A DNA stretch of 64,000 nt. It comes from Bacteroidales bacterium (lineage in GTDB: Bacteria; Bacteroidota; Bacteroidia; Bacteroidales; Prolixibacteraceae). How positions within the stretch are numbered: position 1 is the first letter of the stretch; every line of letters starts with the position of its first letter. Shown here one piece after another: positions 8,994 to 19,700 of the stretch. The notes beneath the pieces are model-generated. The model saw only the letters and a program-made list of their open reading frames with translations, made no database searches and was not told the origin of the DNA. The stretch spans positions 248,001 through 312,000 of the forward strand of contig JAAYDJ010000021.1 in assembly GCA_012729335.1 (NCBI GenBank), read 5' to 3'. The translations under genes and the position numbers were made by a program.

Positions 8994-9419
8994 AACAAGC
9001 CTGCGACGGTTTTCACAAACGGCCATGTTTGTTCCGCCAGGAATATCGCAATCAGGCAGAACCGAACGGAGCCTGTTCCATGGACATCAAAGCGTCGTCG
9101 ATCGGATCAGGTAGGGAGGCTCGCCTGCCGGGCTAGTTAAATCTGCATTCCCTTCATTCCGCCGGAAAGGAGGCTCGCCTGCCGTGCCACATGAAGCCAT
9201 ATTCCCTGCAGCCAGTCAGAAGGGGGCCAACACGCCGGAAGATGGAAAAGAAGGTGGGGATTATGACTTTTTGAGTTATTTTTTCGTATTTTAAATCCTA
9301 CCTTTCACCCGGAAAACCTGTTGGAGGGCGGAAGGGCTGAAGGGCCTGTCGGGCAGGAGTCAGCGCTACAGAACAACTGTTTTCCGGGATGGCACATTAC
9401 AAATTAATATAAGAATCAC
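8994..9419 (+). other. Intergenic region, no gene seen
   Basis: About 426 nt between the permease and tdh. It contains a 16-nt direct repeat (listed separately) and an AT-rich stretch at about 9261-9300 that may hold the tdh promoter, but no good TTTG/TAnnTTTG pair at the right spacing. I see no tRNA-like fold and no credible reading frame. Confidence 0.6.
9115..9184. repeat. 16-nt direct repeat pair
   Basis: GGAGGCTCGCCTGCCG occurs at 9115-9130 and again at 9169-9184, with starts 54 nt apart. Each copy contains the small inverted repeat AGGC-TC-GCCT. It is not inside a gene. It may be a remnant of a dispersed repeat or a protein-binding pair; its function is unknown. Confidence 0.7.
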
Positions 9420-10448
9420 ATGAAGGCATTGGTAAAAAGCAAACCTGAAAGGGGCATATGGATGGAGGAGGTACCGGTACCGGTTCCCGGTCCCAACGAT
9501 GTGCTGATCAAAGTGAGCAAGGCGGCCATTTGCGGTACCGACCTGCACATTTACAAGTGGGACGAGTGGGCCCGGCAGGCGATCAAAACGCCGGTAATCA
9601 TCGGGCATGAATACATGGGTTACGTGGTGGAAACGGGAAGCGAGGTGGAGAATGTAAAGGTGGGCGACCGGGTAACCGTGGAGGGCCATATATCATGCGG
9701 TTACTGCCGTAATTGCCGGCGCGGGAGGCAGCACATCTGTGACAACACCATCGGCATCGGGGTGAGCCGCGACGGGGGCTTTGCGGAATACCTGGCCGTA
9801 CCGGCCAAAAACGTCCTCCATATCAACGAGCGAATTCCCGATGAGATCCTCTCCATCATGGATCCCATGGGAAATGCCACCCATACGGCCCTTTCCTTTC
9901 CCCTGCTGGGCGAAGACGTACTGATCACCGGTATCGGTGGTCCCATCGGAGCCATGGCCGCAGCCATCTGCAAATTTGCAGGCGCCCGTAACGTCGTGGG
10001 CACCGACCTGAGCCCCTACCGCCGCGAACTGGCCCTAAAAATGGGAGCCACCCTGGTCATCGACCCTACCCGTGAAAAACTCCGTGAAAAAATGGGCACC
10101 CTCCATATGGTGGGTGGATTCGATGTGGGCCTCGAATGCTCCGGATCCCCCGCAGCCTTCAACGATATGGTGGAAAATATGTACAACGGAGGAAAAATCA
10201 GCCTTCTGGGCTTGCTCCCCACCACCACCACGATAAACTGGAGTAAACTGATATTCAAAGGATTAACTTTGAAAGGAATCTACGGCAGAGAGATGTATGA
10301 AACCTGGTACCAGATGGAGATGATGCTGCTTTCAGGCCTTGACGTATCAGGGGTCATCACCCACCGTTTTCCTGCCGACCGTTTCCAGGAAGCCTTTGAC
10401 ATCATGGAGGCAGGCAACTGCGGAAAGATCATCCTCGACTGGAACTGA
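9420..10448 (+). CDS. tdh: L-threonine 3-dehydrogenase (zinc-dependent MDR family)
   Basis: 342 residues, matching the E. coli Tdh length. It oxidises threonine to 2-amino-3-oxobutyrate with NAD+. Catalytic zinc ligands Cys38 and His63-Glu64 are present, and the structural zinc cysteines are at 93, 96, 99 and 107 (CGYCRNC plus C107). The DLHIYKWDEWA segment is typical of threonine dehydrogenase rather than generic alcohol dehydrogenases. A Rossmann domain with a GIGGPIGAMA motif follows. Its stop shares one base with the rsgA start, so the two are coupled. No glycine C-acetyltransferase gene lies next to it. Confidence 0.88.
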   Translation: MKALVKSKPERGIWMEEVPVPVPGPNDVLIKVSKAAICGTDLHIYKWDEWARQAIKTPVIIGHEYMGYVVETGSEVENVKVGDRVTVEGHISCGYCRNCRRGRQHICDNTIGIGVSRDGGFAEYLAVPAKNVLHINERIPDEILSIMDPMGNATHTALSFPLLGEDVLITGIGGPIGAMAAAICKFAGARNVVGTDLSPYRRELALKMGATLVIDPTREKLREKMGTLHMVGGFDVGLECSGSPAAFNDMVENMYNGGKISLLGLLPTTTTINWSKLIFKGLTLKGIYGREMYETWYQMEMMLLSGLDVSGVITHRFPADRFQEAFDIMEAGNCGKIILDWN

Positions 10449-11416
10449 TGACAGGAGGGACTCCTTTGAAGAGTGGAATGGTCATACGTTCGACAGGCAG
10501 CTGGTTCACCGTCAGGGATGACGAAGGGAACCGCTACGAATGCCGCATCAGGGGAAATCTCCGTATCAGGGGAATACAGACCACCAACCCGGTCGCAGTA
10601 GGTGATCGGGTTGATTTTCAATATCTTGAAAAGGAAAGCCGCGATCAGAAAACCCTGGTGGGCGTCATCCGGCACATTCACGAACGTAAAAATTACATCA
10701 TCCGCAGATCACAGAACCTCTCAAAGCAGGCCCACATCATCGCTTCCAACATCGACCAGGCCTTTCTGGTGGTCACCCTCCAATACCCGGCGACCTCCAC
10801 CACCTTCGTCGACCGGTACCTGGCCTCAGCCGAAGCCTACAGGATACCCGTCATCCTGGTTTTCAACAAAACCGACCTCTACAGTCCGGAACAAATGGAA
10901 AACCTGAATCAACTCACCAACCTCTATACCGGAATAGGTTACCCCTGCCTGCATACCTCCGCCTTGCTTGGGAATGGCCTTGAGGAACTCAGAAACCTGA
11001 TGAAAGACAAAATCAGTGTTTTCAACGGCCATAGCGGTGTGGGCAAATCAACCCTGATCAACCGTCTTCAGCCCGGACTGAACCTGCGTACACGCGAAAT
11101 TTCTGATTACCACGAAAAGGGCAAACACACCACCACCTTTTCTGAGCTCTTCGAACTTGATTTTGGCGGATACATCATCGATACCCCGGGTATCAAAGCC
11201 TATGGCATGCTGGAAATGGAACCCTGGGAGATCTCCCACTATTTCCGCGAGATTTTTGCCCTTTCTGCACATTGCCAATACAACAACTGCTCCCATACCC
11301 ATGAACCCGGGTGCGCCGTCAAAAAGGGGGTGGAAAACGGAACGGTAGCCCTCTCACGCTACACCAGCTATCTCGGATTGCTGGAAACCGACGAAAAGTA
11401 CCGCCAACCCTTCTGA
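10448..11416 (+). CDS. rsgA: Ribosome small-subunit-dependent GTPase A
   Basis: Circularly permuted GTPase that acts late in 30S assembly. It has an N-terminal OB fold, then NKTD (140-143), the P-loop GHSGVGKST (194-202) and DTPG (245-248) in permuted order, followed by a zinc knuckle with C276, C281, His and C289. The frame is open from ATG 10448, which overlaps the tdh stop (TGATG). Homologues start with a short lead-in to VIKSTGSW, so ATG 10478 (Met11, directly before VIRSTGSW) is also possible. Ribosome-assembly role from family knowledge. Confidence 0.94.
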   Translation: MTGGTPLKSGMVIRSTGSWFTVRDDEGNRYECRIRGNLRIRGIQTTNPVAVGDRVDFQYLEKESRDQKTLVGVIRHIHERKNYIIRRSQNLSKQAHIIASNIDQAFLVVTLQYPATSTTFVDRYLASAEAYRIPVILVFNKTDLYSPEQMENLNQLTNLYTGIGYPCLHTSALLGNGLEELRNLMKDKISVFNGHSGVGKSTLINRLQPGLNLRTREISDYHEKGKHTTTFSELFELDFGGYIIDTPGIKAYGMLEMEPWEISHYFREIFALSAHCQYNNCSHTHEPGCAVKKGVENGTVALSRYTSYLGLLETDEKYRQPF

Positions 11417-11489
11417 TGTCAGAAAAGGGGCCTCTGCACTCCCTGATATGATGTATTCCCCGTTTATGATTTGGTTACCCTTCACAGAT

Positions 11490-11505
11490 TGTTCCACGTG
11501 GAAAA
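11490..11505. promoter_or_regulatory. parS-like centromere site (one mismatch)
   Basis: TGTTCCACGTGGAAAA differs at one position from the perfect 16-bp palindrome found at 14056. It lies in the gap between the convergent rsgA and uvrC. ParB (Spo0J) proteins bind the 16-bp TGTTnCACGTGnAACA class. Confidence 0.65.
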
Positions 11506-11649
11506 TGCGCTCTTCAGAAAAATCCACAGCAGCCTTTAGAATGCAGCCCTTACCACACCCGCCCTGGCCTGATCCGGTGGAGGGCCGGAATTGCGATACA
11601 TTTTGTTAAATAGTGTGTATTAATTTGATATTAAAGAAGATAAACACCA

Positions 11650-13506
11650 CTATTCCATGATTGACGGAGATTCATCCGCAGAAGAATCGCCTGTTTGAAG
11701 GAAATAATTCCTGATCAGGGAGGCTTTGGCCTTTCCCACCTCCACGGCCAGTTCCTCGTGGGAGCGTTCCCTGAGATTTCTGACCGATTTGAATTTTACA
11801 AGCAGTTTGCGCAGGGTGGCCGGTCCGATACCCGGCACATTTTCAAGTTCCGACTTGAGAAAACCGGAGGAGCGTTTCTGTCGGTGGAAAGTAATACCGA
11901 ATCGGTGGGCTTCATCGCGGAGCTGGCTGAGTAAACGAAGTGACTCCGATTTCTTGTCGAGGTAAAGAGGCACCTGGTCGCCCGGGAAATAGATCTCTTC
12001 CAGTCTTTTGGCGATGCCGATAATGGTAATTTTCCCCCGCAGTCCGAGACGCTCAAGGGCTGAGGTTGCCGCCGACAGCTGCCCTTTACCCCCGTCGATC
12101 ACCACCAGTTGTGGCAGAGGTTGTTCTTCTTCGAGTTGCCGCCGGTACCTGCGTGTCACGATCTCCTCCATGGAGGCAAAATCGTCTATTCCTTCCACAT
12201 TTTTCACGTTAAAATGACGGTATTCCCTTTTGGCAGGTTTTCCGTTGATAAAAACCACACAAGCGGCCACCGGGAAACTGCCCTGCAGGTTGCTGTTATC
12301 AAAACACTCAATCCTGGCCGGAACCATCTGCATATGCAGGTCCTTTCGCAGGGTTTCCAGAATTCTTTCCGCAGGCCGCAACGGGGTTTGCGTCGTATAT
12401 TGCTTCTCCTTTTCCAGCCTGAAATACCGGGCATTCCGTTGAGAAAGTTCCAAAAGCTTGTACTTCTCCCCCTTTTGGGGTACCGTGAATTTGATGTTTT
12501 TTAGTTCGGCGGTCATTCTGAAAGGCACGATGATCTCCCTGGCCTGACTGTATATCTTTTGTCGGATGTCGATGAGAGCCGACAAAAGCAGTTCCTGGTC
12601 GGGTTCGTCAAGTTGTTTCCTGATCTCCATGCTGTAGGTTTGCACAATGGCACCCCTGATGATCTTTAGGTAGTTGACCACCCCCAGTTTTTCGTCAGAA
12701 TCGATGGTGAATACGTCGACATCGGTGATGGAAGTGCTCACCACTGTAGAACGGCTCTGGTATTTTTCCAGTGCGACGATCCTCTCCTTGACCATCTGGG
12801 CTTCTTCAAAACGGTATTCCGCCGCATGCCGCTTCATTAATTCTTTCAGCTGTCTGATCACACCCGACACATTTCCCTTGAGAATATCCCTGATTTCGGT
12901 AATACCCCGGTTGTACTCCTCCTCACTGACCAGATCTTCGCACGGACCTGTGCAGTTGCCGATATGGTATTCGAGGCAGAGACGGTATTTCCCTTTGGCG
13001 ACGTTTTCCTCCGACAACAAGTAATTGCAGGTACGCAGTTTATACAGCTTCTTAAAAAGCTCCAGCAGAGTACTCACGGTAATCCAGGAAGTAAAGGGGC
13101 CAAAATAGTCTGATCCGTCACGGACCACCTGCCTTGTCTTGAAAACGCGTGGAAATCTTTCGTGGCGTATGCAGAGCCAGGGATAGGTTTTGTCGTCCTT
13201 CAGCCTGATGTTATAACGCGGACGGTACTTTTTGATCAGGTTGTTTTCAAGCAGGAGGGCATCCTCCTCCGTATCCACGACCATGTGCCGGATGTCGGCG
13301 ATATTACGGACCAGGAGGGCTGTTTTTCTGTTTTCGGGTGTTTTGGTGAAGTAGGAGGAGACCCTGCGTTTCAGGTTTTTTGCTTTCCCGATATAGATGA
13401 TCATGCCCGTATTATCAAAATACTGGTAAATCCCCGGAAGGTCGGGCAGCAGGGCAATGAGTTCCTTCAGGTGACCAATATGGCGGTTGACGATCTTTTC
13501 AGCCAA
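11650..13506 (-). CDS. uvrC: Excinuclease ABC subunit C
   Basis: 618-residue nucleotide-excision repair nuclease that makes both cuts around UvrB-bound lesions. The N-terminal GIY-YIG domain has GIY at 25-27 and YIG at 38-40. A UVR motif for UvrB contact (around RFEEAQMVKERIVALEKY) lies near residue 225, then the RNase H-like domain with VVIDGGKGQLSAA, and tandem helix-hairpin-helix motifs (NVPGIGPATLRKLL) at the end. It is the last gene of the mnmG-apt-uvrC run, 9 nt after apt. Confidence 0.97.
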   Translation of the reverse strand: MAEKIVNRHIGHLKELIALLPDLPGIYQYFDNTGMIIYIGKAKNLKRRVSSYFTKTPENRKTALLVRNIADIRHMVVDTEEDALLLENNLIKKYRPRYNIRLKDDKTYPWLCIRHERFPRVFKTRQVVRDGSDYFGPFTSWITVSTLLELFKKLYKLRTCNYLLSEENVAKGKYRLCLEYHIGNCTGPCEDLVSEEEYNRGITEIRDILKGNVSGVIRQLKELMKRHAAEYRFEEAQMVKERIVALEKYQSRSTVVSTSITDVDVFTIDSDEKLGVVNYLKIIRGAIVQTYSMEIRKQLDEPDQELLLSALIDIRQKIYSQAREIIVPFRMTAELKNIKFTVPQKGEKYKLLELSQRNARYFRLEKEKQYTTQTPLRPAERILETLRKDLHMQMVPARIECFDNSNLQGSFPVAACVVFINGKPAKREYRHFNVKNVEGIDDFASMEEIVTRRYRRQLEEEQPLPQLVVIDGGKGQLSAATSALERLGLRGKITIIGIAKRLEEIYFPGDQVPLYLDKKSESLRLLSQLRDEAHRFGITFHRQKRSSGFLKSELENVPGIGPATLRKLLVKFKSVRNLRERSHEELAVEVGKAKASLIRNYFLQTGDSSADESPSIME

Positions 13507-13515
13507 GGGTAGGGA

Positions 13516-14043
13516 TTAAGGGTAGCGGACCAGCACATGGGGGTGGTATTTCTGGAGTTCCTCCTTAAGGGGGGTTTGGATGAACTGCAGATCACAGATA
13601 AAACTAAGGTGGATGGCGGCCACCTTCATTTTTCTGACCAGTTGCAGGGCAGCCAGGGCTGTACCCCCAGTGGCCAGCAGATCATCATGGATCAGGACCA
13701 CATCCTTTTCGGAAAGGGCGTCGGCATGGATTTCGATGGTATCGGTACCGTACTCCAGGGCGTAAGACATGGAGATGGTAGAGGCGGGGAGTTTGCCCGC
13801 CTTCCTGATGGGAACAAAGCCGGCGCCCAGCCGGTAAGCCAGAGCGCCCCCCACGATGAAGCCTCGCGACTCGAGGGAGACCACCCGCGTGATCCCCTTG
13901 TCCCGGAAATGATCTGTAATCCGATCCACCACCTCCCGGTACGCGCCAGCATCGCCGATCAGCGTGGTAATGTCCTTAAAACTGATGCCCGGCTGGGGAA
14001 AATCAGCCACCTCCCTGATATAACTCTTTAAATCCATCATCAT
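13516..14043 (-). CDS. apt: Adenine phosphoribosyltransferase
   Basis: 175-residue purine salvage enzyme that makes AMP from adenine and PRPP. It has the family opening (FPQPGISFKDITTL), the SLESRGFIVGGALA segment, and the PRPP-binding loop with IHDDLLATGGTA at 118-129. Three consecutive ATG codons (14043, 14040, 14037) make the exact start uncertain by two residues. The perfect parS palindrome sits only 12 nt upstream of the start, inside the spacer to mnmG. Confidence 0.95.
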   Translation of the reverse strand: MMMDLKSYIREVADFPQPGISFKDITTLIGDAGAYREVVDRITDHFRDKGITRVVSLESRGFIVGGALAYRLGAGFVPIRKAGKLPASTISMSYALEYGTDTIEIHADALSEKDVVLIHDDLLATGGTALAALQLVRKMKVAAIHLSFICDLQFIQTPLKEELQKYHPHVLVRYP

Positions 14044-14055
14044 TCCTCCTCTTCT

Positions 14056-14071
14056 TGTTCCACGTGGAACA
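14056..14071. promoter_or_regulatory. parS-like centromere site (perfect palindrome)
   Basis: TGTTCCACGTGGAACA is a perfect 16-bp palindrome of the ParB-binding parS class. It sits in the 29-nt spacer between the mnmG stop and the apt start. With the near-perfect copy 2.57 kb away at 11490 it suggests a ParB-loading, origin-proximal locus. Confidence 0.82.
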
Positions 14072-14072
14072 T

Positions 14073-15956
14073 TTATCTGCCCAACAGAATGAGCAAAACG
14101 TGAATATCGGCCGGCGACACCCCCGGTATCCGGCTCGCCTGTCCGATCGTGACCGGCTGCAGCGCCTTCAGCTTCTGCCGCGCTTCGGTCGACAAGCTTT
14201 GCAGCGTTTCATAATCGAATTTGCCCTGAATATCAATGTGTTCCAGTCTATTTAACTTATCAGCCTGGCTCTTTTCACGCTGAATATACCCCTCATATTT
14301 CACCATTATTTCGGCCGATTCCATGATTTCCCCAAAACGGGCCTCCGGAATCAACTCCCGTACCTTCTTTCTGAATGGCAAGATCTCCCGTTCCAGGTCG
14401 AAAATGGAAATTTGCGGGCGCAACAACACTTCAATGAGCTTAACCGGCTGTTTCAGCGGGGCTGTATCTTTGGCCAACAACAAGGGATCGGCATATGCCG
14501 GCTTAATGGAAAAGCTTCTCATAAACGCCACAATCTCCTCCCTCAGGCGCACCTTCTCCTCCAGCAGCGCAACCCGCTCTTCCGAAACCAGTCCCAGGGC
14601 TTTCCCTTTCATCGTCAACCGTTCATCGGCATTGTCCTGACGCAGTAAAATACGGTATTCCGCCCTGCTGGTAAACATCCGGTAGGGTTCGTCTACCCCC
14701 TTGGTCACCAAATCGTCGATAAGTACGCCAATATAAGCCTCATCACGCCCCAACACAAATCCACCCTGTTGTCCAGCCGCCTTCAGATGTGCATTGATCC
14801 CGGCCATCACTCCCTGCGCCGCAGCTTCCTCATAACCCGTTGTTCCATTGATCTGTCCTGCAAAAAAAAGCCTGCTTATCAGCTTGGTTTCCAAGGTTGG
14901 CCACAATTGCGTGGGATCAAAATAATCATACTCTATGGCATAGCCCGGTCTGAATATCTTGACATGCTCCAGTCCCCTGATACCCTTCAGGGCCCGGTAC
15001 TGGATGTCCCAGGGAAGGGAACTGGAAAACCCGTTGAGATAATACTCATGGGTGTATTCGCCTTCTGGCTCCAGAAACAACTGATGTTGTTCCTTTTCGG
15101 CAAAGGTGACCAGTTTTGATTCGATGCTCGGGCAATAACGCGGACCAGTGCTTTGGATCGTTCCATTGTACATGGGAGAATCGTCAAATCCGGTTTCCAG
15201 TATTCCATGTACTTCCGGATTGGTATAGGTGATCCAGCAGGAACGCTGTCTCAGCGCACGCTTTTCACCCGGAAGAAAGGAGAACTTGTAGTCGCCGGTG
15301 TCACCCTGTTGTTCCGTGAGCTGGCTGAAATCGATGGTTCTTCCGTCAATTCTGACCGGAGTACCCGTTTTAAGCCGGCCTGTTTTAAATCCGGCCTGTG
15401 CCAGCTGATCACTGATGAAAAGGGAGGAGGATTCTCCAATCCGGCCCCCTTCCATCTGGCTTCGCCCGATATGCATCAACCCGTTCAGGAAAGTGCCGTT
15501 GGTCAGAATGACGCACCGTGCCTTGAATTCCACGCCGATGCGGGTGACCACTCCCCTGACTTCTCCCTCTTCCATTAAAAGCCTGACCACCGTATCCTGC
15601 CATAGATCGAGTCCTTCGGTATTTTCCAGGATCAGCCTCCACTCCTCTGAAAAGCGCATGCGGTCAATCTGTGCACGCGGGCTCCACATGGCCGGCCCTT
15701 TGGACCGGTTCAACATCCGGAATTGAATGGAAGTACGGTCCGACACCACACCCGACTGACCTCCCAGGGCATCTATTTCCCTGACGATCTGTCCTTTGGC
15801 TATGCCCCCCATGGCAGGGTTGCACGACATTTGTGCATATTTGGTCATGTCCATGGTAATCAACAGGGTACGGCTCCCCAACCGCGCTGCCGCAGTGGCG
15901 GCCTCACACCCCGCATGGCCTCCCCCGACTACAATGACATCATATACCGGTAACAT
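14073..15956 (-). CDS. mnmG: tRNA uridine-34 5-carboxymethylaminomethyl synthesis enzyme MnmG (GidA)
   Basis: 627-residue FAD protein that, with MnmE, modifies the wobble uridine of several tRNAs. The FAD-binding [10 protein letters not shown] is at residues 11-20, followed by [30 protein letters not shown] and a second family signature [16 protein letters not shown]. The C-terminal helical domain contains [15 protein letters not shown]. The start codon overlaps the ybeY stop (TGATG). mnmG is often near the replication origin, consistent with the adjacent parS. Confidence 0.97.
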   Translation of the reverse strand: MLPVYDVIVVGGGHAGCEAATAAARLGSRTLLITMDMTKYAQMSCNPAMGGIAKGQIVREIDALGGQSGVVSDRTSIQFRMLNRSKGPAMWSPRAQIDRMRFSEEWRLILENTEGLDLWQDTVVRLLMEEGEVRGVVTRIGVEFKARCVILTNGTFLNGLMHIGRSQMEGGRIGESSSLFISDQLAQAGFKTGRLKTGTPVRIDGRTIDFSQLTEQQGDTGDYKFSFLPGEKRALRQRSCWITYTNPEVHGILETGFDDSPMYNGTIQSTGPRYCPSIESKLVTFAEKEQHQLFLEPEGEYTHEYYLNGFSSSLPWDIQYRALKGIRGLEHVKIFRPGYAIEYDYFDPTQLWPTLETKLISRLFFAGQINGTTGYEEAAAQGVMAGINAHLKAAGQQGGFVLGRDEAYIGVLIDDLVTKGVDEPYRMFTSRAEYRILLRQDNADERLTMKGKALGLVSEERVALLEEKVRLREEIVAFMRSFSIKPAYADPLLLAKDTAPLKQPVKLIEVLLRPQISIFDLEREILPFRKKVRELIPEARFGEIMESAEIMVKYEGYIQREKSQADKLNRLEHIDIQGKFDYETLQSLSTEARQKLKALQPVTIGQASRIPGVSPADIHVLLILLGR

Positions 15957-16390
15957 CAGTAAACCTGTTCTGTATCAAACATGCGAAGATAGAAATCTTC
16001 CCTCGCTTTCATCGTTTTCTTTTCGGCGGAGCGCTTATCTCCGTATCCTGCCAAATGCAAAACCCCATGAATAATCACCCTTGTGAGCTCCACCCGGTAA
16101 TCCACACCATACGCCGCAGCATTGTCACGTATCCTGTCCAGACTGATGTACAATTCACCCGAAAGAACAGATCCCTCTGTATTGTCAAACGTGATGATAT
16201 CGGTATAAAAATCGTGTTTCAAATATTCCCGGTTCATAGATAAAAGGGCCTCATCTGAACAAAGGATGACGTTGATCACGCCGGAATTCCTTCCTTCATT
16301 CCGGGCAACGCCCCTGATCACCTTGCGCAGATACTCCTGCCTGATCCTCACCCGTGCGGTATCCTCAAAGAAAAAACTAATTCTGCCCAC
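15956..16390 (-). CDS. ybeY: Endoribonuclease YbeY (16S rRNA maturation)
   Basis: Zinc-dependent RNase for 16S rRNA 3'-end maturation and ribosome quality control. The motif is [12 protein letters not shown] (His108, His112 and Asp118 with the GTG start), where many other bacteria have a third His; an Asp there is common in Bacteroidota homologues as I recall. The frame is open to ATG 16444, but that would overlap the upstream gene by 68 nt; GTG at 16390, directly before GRISFFFED, fits family length (144 residues) and leaves a 14-nt overlap. Coupled to mnmG. Confidence 0.9.
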   Translation of the reverse strand: MGRISFFFEDTARVRIRQEYLRKVIRGVARNEGRNSGVINVILCSDEALLSMNREYLKHDFYTDIITFDNTEGSVLSGELYISLDRIRDNAAAYGVDYRVELTRVIIHGVLHLAGYGDKRSAEKKTMKAREDFYLRMFDTEQVY

Positions 16391-16793
16391 TTCTTTCAAT
16401 CTTGAATTCGACAATATTCCCCTTATCCCTGAAGAAAATCCCATCGGAGAAATTCCTGATGATGAAAATTCCCCTTCCCGATTCCTTCTTCAGGTTTTCC
16501 ATGCATGTGGGATCTTGAAGATCATCGAAGTTAAACCCTTCTCCTTCATCTATAACTCTGAAATACAAATACTTATTACACGTGTAACATTCTATTCTCA
16601 CCATTTTTTCACCGTCATACTTGTTTCCGTGCATGATGGAATTGATCACGGCTTCATTGAGGCAAACGAGCACTTTTCCGAACATTTCAGGGTCGATCTG
16701 GTAAGATTCAAATACTTCAGTCAGAAAATGTTCTACCAATTGCAATTCCGCTGTATCGGAAGTAATGATGACCGATTTTTTATTCTTTGGCAT
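16377..16793 (-). CDS. RsbW-like ATP-binding protein (HATPase_c, anti-sigma/serine kinase type)
   Basis: 138-residue single-domain GHKL ATPase. The N-box NEAVINSIMHGN is near 46-57, G1 DEGEGF at 82-87 and G2 GRGIFII at 106-112. Single-domain proteins like this are serine kinases of partner-switching systems (RsbW/SpoIIAB type), but no anti-sigma antagonist (STAS) or PP2C phosphatase gene lies beside it. It overlaps the DUF4175 gene by 14 nt and ybeY by 14 nt, so all three are tightly coupled. The partner is unknown. Confidence 0.85.
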   Translation of the reverse strand: MPKNKKSVIITSDTAELQLVEHFLTEVFESYQIDPEMFGKVLVCLNEAVINSIMHGNKYDGEKMVRIECYTCNKYLYFRVIDEGEGFNFDDLQDPTCMENLKKESGRGIFIIRNFSDGIFFRDKGNIVEFKIERSGQN

Positions 16794-19700
16794 GGGAGTT
16801 AAACTTTTCTACATAATTCTTGTATTTGTCCTGAAAGAAGCTGTTCATTTTCAAACTGTTACGCTGAATATGTTCAATAGTTATATTTTTCTCGCTGTTT
16901 TTTTCGAAAATCAGGGCCGGATTACTGTAAAACTGGTCATCGGCGGTATGGGATTCCCGTTTGTTATCCTGGTCCCTTTCCATTTCCGATTTCTCTGCTT
17001 CAAGCAGCCGGGTCATGATGTCATGGTGACGGCGCAGCAAGTCGGGCTGTATTCTTTTGTTCATGATATCCCTTCTGTTTTGTTCAAGCAGTTGGTCGAT
17101 GGTTTGAAGCTGCTTCCTGGCATCACCTCCCAGGGTTCCGCCATTCATCAGCTCCCGTAACATTTGTTGCATCATCTCGTGCATCATCAGTGATTCCCCC
17201 ATCTGGCGGCTCATCTTTCCCCCCATACCGCTTTTCATCTCCTCAATCATCTGCTGCAACTGTTTCCGCAGGTTTTCCGATTGTTTCTGAAGTCCGCCCA
17301 TTTTTCCCGGCTTGCCTCCTTGCGATGAATTATCGGAATCTCCCTGTGCATCTGACATTTGATCCTCCATACTTTGAAGAACATCGCTTAAAAAAAGGGC
17401 CAGATTGTTGGCCGCTGTGATGACCAGTTGCTGGTTTGCCGAAGCCTGGGAATACAACCCCTCCCCCATCAGTTCACCGGAACGGACCAGGTTGAACTCC
17501 AGGGCCAGAATTTCATTGTTGACCACGTTCCCCAGTTCGGGAGCTCTCCTTGCCAGGGCATACAGTGAATCCCTGATGACCTGGCTCTGCTCCGACAAAT
17601 TCTGCTGCTGTCGGGAAAGCATCCTGTAGGCCGGATCTCCCGAAGCCGTGGACCTTACCTTTTCAAGAATATCTTCCTGACTGAAAGAAAGAAACACCAG
17701 ATTTTTCAGAATTTGCCTCAGGTCCCGCATATTTTCCGCATTCTGCCCGCTGTCGGAAGCTTCCAGCATCTGCCGCATGGCAAAGGCCATGTTTCCCATT
17801 TTCTCTGAGGCTTTGCGCTGATTCTCTGCCCCTTTTCTGCGGCTGCCTTTCTGCAATTCATCACCCGCCTTTTCCAGATCTTCCCTGATCTCCTCAAAAT
17901 CCTCCCTGAAATCATCAAAATTCACAGGCTTCTCCATCTCCTTGTTCTCCAGCAGAACCGACTGCAATTCCTGCTCAAGATCGTTCAGCTCATGAATAGC
18001 CTCCCTTGCTTTTTCGGCCATTTTCCCCGTGTCTTCACCCTTTTCAATCTCCCCTGATTCCTCCAGAGTCCTGTCGCGTAACTCCTCCACCCGGGTGATG
18101 AGATCTTCAAGCTTTTGCTCAATCTGCATCTTTTTAAGCATCTCCAGATTCCGGTCGAGTTGTTCCGACAGATCCTCAAATGACATCTCCATCTTCCGGC
18201 TCAATTCGTTTAACTGTTTACTGTCAAATTCTTCGGCCAGTTTGCTGAATTCTTCCATCAGCTTCCTGAGTTCTTCGGTCATGACCGTATCGAGCAATTC
18301 CTCGAGTTGCTGTTGCTTCTTCAGAATATCCTGCTGCTGTTCGGTAAAGGTATTACGGTAACTGTTCTGTTCACTGTTAAGTTTTTCGATCCGCTCCAGA
18401 ATCTCCTCTAACTGGTTTTTCTCCCTGACGATCTCCTCTACTAGCCTTGACTTCTCCCAGTCTGAAATGTTCCCATTCAGGTTTTTCAGCTGGAGTTCCC
18501 TGATGTTGCTTTGAAGTTCCGCAGCCATCTGACTGCTCTGGCTCATCAGTTTTTCAATTTCTTCATACTTCTCTTCCTGGTTTTTTTTGATTTCATTCCG
18601 GTCAGGAAAAGTAAAGGAAAAACTGTCTGAAGTAGTTGTTTTGGGACCATTTACCCCATCGTTGTCACTTACTGAAAAGAAATAGCTTACGGAGGAACCC
18701 AGGAAGGCGAAATCCCTGAAATCGAAGGTATAGTAGAATTCCTGGTCGGTCATGTAAGGCACGACGGGCAGGGGGAAGAGGGTATCCCTGTCGTCAGAAA
18801 CCAGGTGAAAATGAAGTTTTGCAAAACCATAATCATCATGTATGTTTCCCCGGAAGTAAAACCGCGTAAGCTGAATGGAATCGGCAATCTGGACCACTTT
18901 TATTTCCGGAAAATAGTCGGGGATGATTTGCAGGGAAAAACTCATGGCTGTTTTGGGACCCGTTTTGGGATTGAAGACCACCACCCGGTAATGGTCGGGC
19001 TGGTTGACCATGCCCGACACAGAAAACAAGTTTTTTCCTTTCTTTTCCGCTATTAAAACTGTGCTGTCAGACCTTTCCATTGACAGCGAATCGGTATCAA
19101 AACAATCGAAATTCCAGGTCAGGATGCTTCCCGCCGGTACTTTAAGGTCGCCTACATTCTCAAACCGCGTTCCTTCCATTCCCGTATAACCTGGAGGTAC
19201 GATGCTGACACCGAAACTGTTGATCACCGGCAGGGCGATCACATCGAGCAAATAACCTGCCGAATGGTGCTTCAGATCGGTAAAATGAAAGTCAACAGGT
19301 CTTACCACCGCACTGAAATCATACGCAAACCTCCCTTCCCCCATGGACTTCATCACAAAATCGCGACCCCCTATATGGATATAAAGTACAGAGGGAATCT
19401 CCTTCCCCCGGCATTCCACTTCCACCCTGAAATCACTCCCCTTTTCCACCTCCAGTTTGTCATTTCCGAGTATAAACATATAGGGAGCAGGCTTCACAAA
19501 TTCCTGGTTGAAATGAAGAATCCGATTGCCCGGAACGGTCAGCAGGGAGCGGTCAGCCATGAAAAGTATGGTCACCACCGCAAAAGAAGCGACAAAATAG
19601 AAAAAAAGGTTTTTCAGGTTTTTCAAACTAATGGCCGAGCCAAAATCAACAAGTTTCAGTTCACTGATTTTCTGCGATATGGCCGCCCCTGTCAGGGATT

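Noticed and set aside
8994-9419. Possible tRNA or small RNA gene in the gap
   Set aside because: No cloverleaf arms or T-loop GTTCRA sequence were found by eye on either strand.
14055-14255. Plus-strand frame starting MFHVEH
   Set aside because: It starts inside the parS palindrome (which always reads as FHVEH-like) and is antisense to the end of mnmG, a well-known artefact of parS sites.
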